A stretch of DNA of 11,477 nucleotides from CAYOMP01 sp964405075 (GTDB lineage: Bacteria; Bacillota; Clostridia; Lachnospirales; Lachnospiraceae), in NCBI GenBank assembly GCA_964405075.1, contig CAYOMP010000088.1, positions 1 to 11,477 of the forward strand, written 5' to 3'. Below are positions 6,393-11,477 of this stretch, one piece after another. Under the pieces are notes generated by a model that worked only from the letters and a program-made list of their open reading frames with translations, did not search any database and was not told the DNA's origin. A program made the translations under genes and the position numbers. Each line of letters starts with the position of its first letter. Positions within the stretch are counted from its first letter, which is position 1.

Positions 6393-7283
6393 ATGGGATT
6401 TTTACTTGATTTAGTTAAAGGTGTATTTATGGGTGTTGCTAACATTATTCCTGGCGTAAGTGGTGGAACAATGGCAGTATCACTTGGGATTTATGACAAA
6501 TTTATTGGAGGATTATCAGGATTCACTAAGGATTGGAAAAAGAGTATTCAGACATTGCTTCCAATCGTAATTGGTATGGGACTTGGTATTGTTGGATTTA
6601 CATATATTATTCCTTTAATGCTTGAGAAATTTACTTTTGCAACATGCTTAACATTTATTGGTTTAATATTTGGAGGACTTCCAATTTTATTCAAAGAATT
6701 CAAAGGCAAATTGGCTGAAACAAATTCAAAAGTAGGCGTGGGTAATGTAATTGCATTTATTATTCTTTTTGCAATCGCTGTAGGTTTGCCAATGATAGGT
6801 ACAGGTGCTGAAACAACAGAACCTATTGCTCCATCAGTTATCGGTGTGGTTATTCTCTTCTTTGTTGGTGTAATAGCAGCAGGAACAATGGTTATTCCAG
6901 GTGTAAGTGGTTCGTTAGTTTTAATGATTTTAGGGTATTACTATGGAATTATTAATAGTATCAAAGCATTTTTAAATGCAGTATTTGCACTTGACATGGC
7001 TGGAATTGTAGACGGAATATTTGTATTAGCTCCATTTGGAATTGGTGTGTTAGTTGGTATTGTTGGAATTGCTAAACTGATTGAGTATATGTTTAATAAA
7101 CATAGTGTTATGACATATAGTGCAATTTTTGGCCTTATTGTTGCATCACCATTCGCTATTTTTTATAACACAGGTTTATATAAAGAATTATCATCTGTAT
7201 CGATAGGTGCAGTTGTTATTGGCCTGGTATTAGCAGTAGTTGGCGGATATGGAACATATTTATTAGGTAAAAAAACAGCTTAA
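6393..7283 (+). CDS. popT: DUF368 family undecaprenyl-phosphate translocase (PopT)
   Basis: The 296-residue polytopic membrane protein belongs to DUF368, the family more recently identified as PopT, which flips undecaprenyl phosphate back to the cytoplasmic face so the lipid carrier of peptidoglycan and other wall polymers can be reused. The hallmark P-G-V-S-G-G-T occurs at residues 20-26, and a second copy, P-G-V-S-G-S, occurs at 169-174. The two copies mark the internal duplication expected of this fold. The remainder is a series of about eight or nine glycine-rich hydrophobic segments. The start is supported by AAAGGA at 6382-6387, five bases upstream. It sits 18 bases after hisC with no terminator between, so it is probably cotranscribed, and a strong terminator follows its stop. 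The PopT role is family knowledge; nothing nearby in the window confirms it. Confidence 0.88.
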   Translation: MGFLLDLVKGVFMGVANIIPGVSGGTMAVSLGIYDKFIGGLSGFTKDWKKSIQTLLPIVIGMGLGIVGFTYIIPLMLEKFTFATCLTFIGLIFGGLPILFKEFKGKLAETNSKVGVGNVIAFIILFAIAVGLPMIGTGAETTEPIAPSVIGVVILFFVGVIAAGTMVIPGVSGSLVLMILGYYYGIINSIKAFLNAVFALDMAGIVDGIFVLAPFGIGVLVGIVGIAKLIEYMFNKHSVMTYSAIFGLIVASPFAIFYNTGLYKELSSVSIGAVVIGLVLAVVGGYGTYLLGKKTA

Positions 7284-7298
7284 TCGCGTAAATAATAG

Positions 7299-7345
7299 AA
7301 AAAGCCACATTAGACGTTTTTCTTTCGTGCTAATGTGGCTTTTTT
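7299..7345. terminator. Strong bidirectional intrinsic terminator
   Basis: AAAAAGCCACATTAG (7299-7313) pairs perfectly with 7330-7344 for 15 bases. ACG (7314-7316) adds three pairs with CGT (7326-7328) across one bulged G. On the plus strand T7340-7345 forms the U tract ending the hisC-popT transcript, and on the minus strand the run of five T (complement of 7299-7303) ends the convergent transcript. The minus-strand gene's stop codon lies inside the stem. Confidence 0.9.
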
Positions 7346-8302
7346 ATTTTCTGGAGAATATCCAACTAAAAGATTATTTTGAGAAGTTTCTAAATAATGT
7401 AATATTTGGTCAACATATTCTTTTTCTTTATGATAACAACGTACCGGCTTATATTTTGTGTGTAAGCATAGTGTATATGTAAGTTTTGAACGTTTCTTAC
7501 CAAATTTGTGAATTTTACTGTGTTTATATGCCCATATAATTGAATTAAGAGGAATTATTTCAACCTTTTCCTTAGTTATTTCTATAAAGTAATGGGGTGT
7601 TATAGTCATATCTTCCGCGTAAAGGAAACGTTGTTCTTTTAGTTCGTAATCTGCATTTGTAAGATTGTTTTTTCTCTCAGCAGTCGTAGAACCTAAATGT
7701 CTGCACATTGGTGAAAAATGTGGAAAACATAAAAAGTATAAGTATATAAATGTGTAAAAAACAGTGTATATAGAACAAATAATTAATGTGAATAGAAGAA
7801 AATATGTAGGAGCAATTACATAGTCTAATTCACTTATAATAAATGATGTAGTAAGGAGTTGCATATCTGATGTAGTCCAGTTAATATCTTTGGCAAAATC
7901 CTGAGTTAACGCATCCAGAGAATCCTTATCACGAGAGATTTTTGCCCTGATATGCAAATTCTGGATAGTTTCAGCCTTGTTATCGGTTAGTTTATCAGAT
8001 AATAGGACAAATATACATCTGTCATCAAGGAAGGTATAGTAATAAGACCCTTCCTTATTATTGCCTGTTTCACAATCATATCCGCTGTAATAGAGCGTAG
8101 GTAATGTGATTTGGATATATGATTCGTGATTGTTTATTTTTTGTGTAATATCTGACAAATTATATACAGTGTCAGGATACATAATATCGAAAAAAGGATA
8201 CGATATCCAAAGAAAAATGCAAAAGCCTAAAAATAATAGATTAGGCATTAGTTTTGTAATGTAAATTTTGCGAATGTATTTAGTAATTATGTGTTTTCCC
8301 AT
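7310..8302 (-). CDS. Membrane protein of unknown function with two transmembrane segments
   Basis: I do not recognise this 330-residue protein with certainty. It has a basic N-terminus, a hydrophobic segment at about 20-38, a region of about 125 residues that should face outward, a second hydrophobic segment at about 165-192, and a cytoplasmic C-terminal domain. The C-terminal part has alternating beta-type strands, an I-P-L-N-S-I-I-W-A-Y segment at 250-259, a basic patch near 261-273 and L-V-G-Y-S at 312-316. These features recall uncharacterised Lachnospiraceae membrane proteins (possibly the DUF6709 group), but this is a remembered resemblance only. The start is supported by a G-rich GGGGGA sequence a few bases upstream on the minus strand. 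The last nine codons and the stop are inside the bidirectional terminator. It is transcribed alone, divergently from the methyltransferase operon. Confidence 0.75.
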   Translation of the reverse strand: MGKHIITKYIRKIYITKLMPNLLFLGFCIFLWISYPFFDIMYPDTVYNLSDITQKINNHESYIQITLPTLYYSGYDCETGNNKEGSYYYTFLDDRCIFVLLSDKLTDNKAETIQNLHIRAKISRDKDSLDALTQDFAKDINWTTSDMQLLTTSFIISELDYVIAPTYFLLFTLIICSIYTVFYTFIYLYFLCFPHFSPMCRHLGSTTAERKNNLTNADYELKEQRFLYAEDMTITPHYFIEITKEKVEIIPLNSIIWAYKHSKIHKFGKKRSKLTYTLCLHTKYKPVRCYHKEKEYVDQILHYLETSQNNLLVGYSPENKKATLARKKNV

Positions 8303-8418
8303 TTAATCCCCCATGTAGTATCTAAAATAGTAAATATAATAAATTCTTATACATAAATCTATAGAACGAATATAGATAAAAAGTAATACACAACTAATAA
8401 CTAATTATACAGTAATCT

Positions 8419-8447
8419 TTGACTTAAAGCAAACTTGCGTATATAAT
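8419..8447 (+). promoter_or_regulatory. Sigma-A promoter of the methyltransferase-hslO-nadE operon
   Basis: TTGACT (8419-8424) and a perfect TATAAT (8442-8447) are separated by 17 bases, the best promoter in the window. Transcription would begin near 8454, about 46 bases before the preferred ATG at 8500. Confidence 0.7.
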
Positions 8448-8499
8448 AGTAGGGATTATTATAGATGTTTTCGTGAAATGAAAAGAAAGAGGAATGTGT

Positions 8500-9252
8500 A
8501 TGGACGCATATACTGGTTTTGCTGCTGTTTATGATACTTTTATGGATAATGTACCATATGAAGAGTGGAGTAAATACGTTGTTGAATTATTAAAAGAATA
8601 TGGAATCGAGGATGGTTTAGTTTTAGATTTGGGATGTGGAACCGGAAGCCTTACAGAGATTTTGGCAAAATCCGGTTACGATATGATTGGCGTGGATAAT
8701 TCGGAAGAAATGCTGGAAATAGCTATGGAGAAGAAATATGATTCAAAATCCGAAATTTTGTATTTATTACAGGATATGAGAGAATTTGAATTATATGGTA
8801 CAGTAAGAGCTGTTATTAGTATTTGTGATTCTATAAATTATATTATGGATGAAGATGATTTATTGCAGGTTTTCAAATTGGTAAATAATTATTTAGATCC
8901 TAAAGGAATGTTTATATTTGATATAAACACAATATATAAATACAAGAATATTTTAGGGGAAAATGTTATTGCTGAGAATCGTGATGAATGTAGTTTTATT
9001 TGGGAAAACTACTATTATGAAGAGGAATGTGTTAACGAGTATCAGTTATCCCTATTTATACAAGAGAAAGATGATTTATACAGAAAATATGAAGAAACTC
9101 ATTATCAGAGAGCATATTCAGTAGAAGAAATTAAACAATTAATTGAAAAAGCTGGAATGGAGTTTGTATGTAGTTATGATGCCTTCACCCATAATCCAGT
9201 TAAGGAAAATAGTGAGAGAATATATATTATTGCAAGAGAGAAAGGAAAATAA
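8500..9252 (+). CDS. Class I SAM-dependent methyltransferase
   Basis: The 250-residue cytoplasmic product is a Rossmann-fold methyltransferase. Motif I, D-L-G-C-G-T-G at residues 43-49, binds S-adenosylmethionine, and Asp66 in G-V-D-N-S ends strand beta 2, where it should bind the ribose hydroxyls. The opening Y-x-G-F-A-x-V-Y-D is common in this group of small-molecule methyltransferases. The substrate is unknown. An in-frame ATG at 8494 is less likely as the start, because AGAGGA at 8488-8493 directly abuts it but lies six bases before 8500. The stop is one base from the hslO start, so the two are almost certainly translationally coupled. It is the first gene of an operon with hslO and nadE under the promoter at 8419-8447. 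Confidence 0.87.
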   Translation: MDAYTGFAAVYDTFMDNVPYEEWSKYVVELLKEYGIEDGLVLDLGCGTGSLTEILAKSGYDMIGVDNSEEMLEIAMEKKYDSKSEILYLLQDMREFELYGTVRAVISICDSINYIMDEDDLLQVFKLVNNYLDPKGMFIFDINTIYKYKNILGENVIAENRDECSFIWENYYYEEECVNEYQLSLFIQEKDDLYRKYEETHYQRAYSVEEIKQLIEKAGMEFVCSYDAFTHNPVKENSERIYIIAREKGK

Positions 9253-9253
9253 A

Positions 9254-10138
9254 ATGTCAGATTATATAGTAAGAGCAACTGCGGGAAATGGTCAGATTAG
9301 AGCATTTGCCATTAATTCAAAGGAAATAGTTGAAACTGCAAGGGCAGACCATAATACAAGTCCGGTAGCAACAGCAGCACTTGGAAGATTACTTAGTGCA
9401 GGTGCAATGATGGGAGTTATGATGAAGGGGGAAAAGGATGTATTAACCCTTCAGATAAAAGCAGGTGGTCCATTACAGGGAATGACAGTAACGGCAGATT
9501 CAAAGGGAAATGTTAAAGGCTGTGTTAACAATCCAAATGTAGTAATTCCAGCAAATGCAAAGGGAAAATTAGATGTTGCCAGTGCAGTTGGTGTTGGATT
9601 TTTAAATGTTATTAAAGATATGGGGTTAAAAGAGCCATACGTTGGACAGGTTATGCTTCAGACAAGTGAAATAGCAGAAGATTTAACATATTATTTTGCA
9701 ACATCGGAACAGGTGCCTTCTTCAGTAGGGTTAGGTGTATTAATGGACAAGGATACTAATACTGTTAAACAGGCAGGCGGATTTATTGTGCAGTTAATGC
9801 CATTTGCAGAGGATGAGATAATTGATAAATTAGAAAAGAATTTAGCTGATGTTACATCTGTTACAGCATTATTAGATAGTGGAATGTCACCAGAGGACAT
9901 TTTAGGAAAAATATTAGCTGATTTGGATATGGAAATTAATGAAACAATTCCTACCAAATTCTATTGTGACTGTAGCAAAGAAAAAATCGAAAAAGCTATT
10001 ATTAGTATAGGGAAAAAAGACATTCAGGAAATGATAAATGATGGTAAAGAAATAGAAGTAAACTGTCATTTCTGTAATACAAACTATACATTTTCTGTAG
10101 ATGAGTTAAAGGATATCCTAAAAAAAGCAAAAAAATAA
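9254..10138 (+). CDS. hslO: Redox-regulated chaperone Hsp33
   Basis: Hsp33 is a cytoplasmic holdase chaperone that is switched on by oxidative unfolding. The 294-residue length is normal. The N-terminal domain begins M-S-D-Y-I-V-R-A-T and carries the family's G-R-L-L-S-A block. The C-terminal zinc switch is complete: C238-D-C240 and C271-H-F-C274 supply the four cysteines that bind zinc when reduced and form disulfides under oxidants. The start at 9254 is chosen over an in-frame ATG 37 codons upstream, because AAAGGA at 9241-9246 is seven bases before it, the protein begins as the family does, and the upstream extension overlaps the methyltransferase. It is separated from the methyltransferase by one base and from nadE by 30 bases, with no terminator in either gap. 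Confidence 0.95.
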   Translation: MSDYIVRATAGNGQIRAFAINSKEIVETARADHNTSPVATAALGRLLSAGAMMGVMMKGEKDVLTLQIKAGGPLQGMTVTADSKGNVKGCVNNPNVVIPANAKGKLDVASAVGVGFLNVIKDMGLKEPYVGQVMLQTSEIAEDLTYYFATSEQVPSSVGLGVLMDKDTNTVKQAGGFIVQLMPFAEDEIIDKLEKNLADVTSVTALLDSGMSPEDILGKILADLDMEINETIPTKFYCDCSKEKIEKAIISIGKKDIQEMINDGKEIEVNCHFCNTNYTFSVDELKDILKKAKK

Positions 10139-10168
10139 AAACATTCTCAAAATCGAGGCGGTGTTAGA

Positions 10169-11477
10169 ATGAAACATGGGTTTATAAAAGTAGCAGCAGC
10201 TACCACAGATATAAAGGTAGCAGATTGCAAATATAATAAAGAACAGATTATCAAAGGATTGGAAGAAGTAGTTGCTAAAGGTGCAAAAATAGTTGTTTTT
10301 CCAGAGTTATGTATAACAGGTTATACTTGTAGTGATTTGTTTTTGCAGGAACTAATGTTAAAAGAGGCAAAAAATGCATTACAGGAAATAGTAAAAGCAA
10401 GTGAAAACATGGATGTGTTAGCATTCGTAGGATTGCCATTAGAGGTAGAAAATAAATTGTACAATGTAATGGCAGCAATTAATAAAGGAAAGATATTAGG
10501 ATTTATTCCAAAGAAGAATATTCCTAACTATTCAGAGTTCTATGAAGCAAGACATTTTACTGCCGGAAACAAAGAGCCAAAGACAATTAAAGTGTTCGGT
10601 GAAGAGGTTTTGTTTGGAACTAATTTATTATTCGAATGTGAGAATATGGAAGGACTGGTGGTAGCAGGTGAAATATGCGAAGATGTGTGGGTACCTAATC
10701 CACCTAGTATTTCACATGCTACAGCAGGAGCTACAGTAATAGTTAATTCGTCAGCCAGCGATGAAACAACAGGCAAGGACATTTATAGAAATTCTCTGAT
10801 AAATGGACAATCAGCCAGATTAGTATGTGCATATATTTATGCCAATGCCGGTGAGGGAGAGTCTACTACAGACTTGGTGTTTGGTGGTCATAACATTATT
10901 TCGGAAAATGGAGTGGCATTGGCTGAATCCAAACGATTTGCAAATGAAATAATATATGCAGATATAGACATTAACCGTCTTAGAAGTGAAAGAAGACGAA
11001 TGACAACATATCCGGACACTTCTACAAGGGAAGAGTTAGGATACAAAACAGTATATTTTAATCTGGAGAATGTAGATACACAGTTAAACAGATATTTTGA
11101 TAATTCGCCATTTGTTCCTAAGTCACAAGAAGATAGAGAACGCAGATGCGAAGAAATATTAGCAATTCAAACAATGGGATTGAAGAAGAGATTAAGTCAT
11201 ACTAATTGTAAGAGTGCAGTTGTTGGTATTTCAGGTGGATTAGATTCAACGCTGGCATTATTAGTTACAGTTAGAGCTTTTGATAGTCTAAATATTCCTA
11301 GAGAGAATATTTTGGCGGTAACAATGCCTTGCTTTGGAACTACAGACAGAACATATAATAATGCAGTGGATTTGATTAATTATTTAGGTGCAGATTTTAA
11401 AGAAGTTAATATAAAAGAGGCTGTCAATTTGCATTTTAGAGACATTGGGCATGATGCAAGTATTCATGATGTAACTT
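10169..11477 (+). CDS. nadE: Glutamine-dependent NAD+ synthetase, N-terminal two thirds (runs off the window)
   Basis: NadE makes NAD+ from deamido-NAD+, ATP and ammonia released from glutamine. About 436 residues are visible; the two-domain family is usually near 640, so roughly 200 residues lie beyond the window. The N-terminal nitrilase-type amidase has the triad Glu46 (F-P-E-L-C), Lys115 (I-P-K-K-N) and Cys170 (G-E-I-C-E-D), with the I-P-N-Y-S-E-F-Y-E-A-R stretch typical of this enzyme. The C-terminal synthetase domain starts with the ATP pyrophosphatase loop S-G-G-L-D-S-T at 355-361. All these residues are intact. The ATG at 10169 has GAGG about ten bases upstream and gives the expected N-terminus. 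It is the third gene of the methyltransferase-hslO operon, 30 bases after hslO. Confidence 0.93.
   Translation, partial: MKHGFIKVAAATTDIKVADCKYNKEQIIKGLEEVVAKGAKIVVFPELCITGYTCSDLFLQELMLKEAKNALQEIVKASENMDVLAFVGLPLEVENKLYNVMAAINKGKILGFIPKKNIPNYSEFYEARHFTAGNKEPKTIKVFGEEVLFGTNLLFECENMEGLVVAGEICEDVWVPNPPSISHATAGATVIVNSSASDETTGKDIYRNSLINGQSARLVCAYIYANAGEGESTTDLVFGGHNIISENGVALAESKRFANEIIYADIDINRLRSERRRMTTYPDTSTREELGYKTVYFNLENVDTQLNRYFDNSPFVPKSQEDRERRCEEILAIQTMGLKKRLSHTNCKSAVVGISGGLDSTLALLVTVRAFDSLNIPRENILAVTMPCFGTTDRTYNNAVDLINYLGADFKEVNIKEAVNLHFRDIGHDASIHDVT

Noticed and set aside
9143..9253. A 37-codon N-terminal extension of hslO
   Set aside because: It overlaps the methyltransferase in another frame; the ATG at 9254 has a good ribosome binding site and gives the normal Hsp33 N-terminus.
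9691..9957. An 88-codon minus-strand frame inside hslO, with similar minus-strand frames at 9-224, 4505-4687, 10275-10478 and 10540-10782
   Set aside because: All lie antisense within well-identified genes and show no independent coding signals.
1..11477. CRISPR array, toxin-antitoxin pair, phage or conjugative genes, tRNA or rRNA
   Set aside because: No regularly spaced repeats, cloverleaf or rRNA sequence and no mobile-element protein motifs were seen on either strand.

Overview
The window looks like ordinary chromosome from an anaerobic, low-GC Firmicute, most likely a member of the Lachnospiraceae (Clostridia). The evidence is its strongly A+T-rich composition, purine-rich GGAGG-type ribosome binding sites, sigma-A style TTGACA/TATAAT promoters, a Csp-like subtilase, an SplB-family radical SAM protein and a DUF3792/TIGR04086 small membrane protein. 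I see no phage, insertion sequence, CRISPR array, tRNA or rRNA.

Layout: 2-661 is the C-terminal part of a subtilisin-like S8 protease carrying the catalytic serine. 662-984 is a non-coding gap with a possible promoter and a compact set of nested inverted repeats. 985-1854 is an SplB-family radical SAM enzyme. Facing it on the minus strand are a divergent signal peptidase II (LspA-like, 1918-2406, with its own good promoter) and a four-helix DUF3792-type membrane protein (2507-2875). 2876-3271 contains a GC-richer block of three or four consecutive hairpins that looks like a dispersed intergenic repeat, followed by the promoter of a homodimer-type ABC exporter (3272-5020). After a 301-base gap with nothing decisive come hisC (5322-6374) and, 18 bases later, a DUF368/PopT undecaprenyl-phosphate translocase (6393-7283). 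A strong bidirectional terminator (7299-7345) separates popT from a convergent minus-strand gene for an unrecognised two-helix membrane protein (7310-8302), and that gene's last codons lie inside the terminator. A consensus promoter at 8419-8447 then drives a tight operon: class I methyltransferase (8500-9252), hslO/Hsp33 (9254-10138) and glutamine-dependent NAD+ synthetase nadE, which runs off the window (10169-11477).

The genes do not form one pathway. The visible themes are envelope maintenance (LspA-like peptidase, PopT lipid-carrier recycling, ABC exporter, small membrane proteins) and a housekeeping/redox operon (methyltransferase, Hsp33, NadE). I did not find a convincing undescribed multi-gene system. 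The most unusual signals are the two structured intergenic elements (826-938 and 2990-3161) and the terminator embedded in a coding end.
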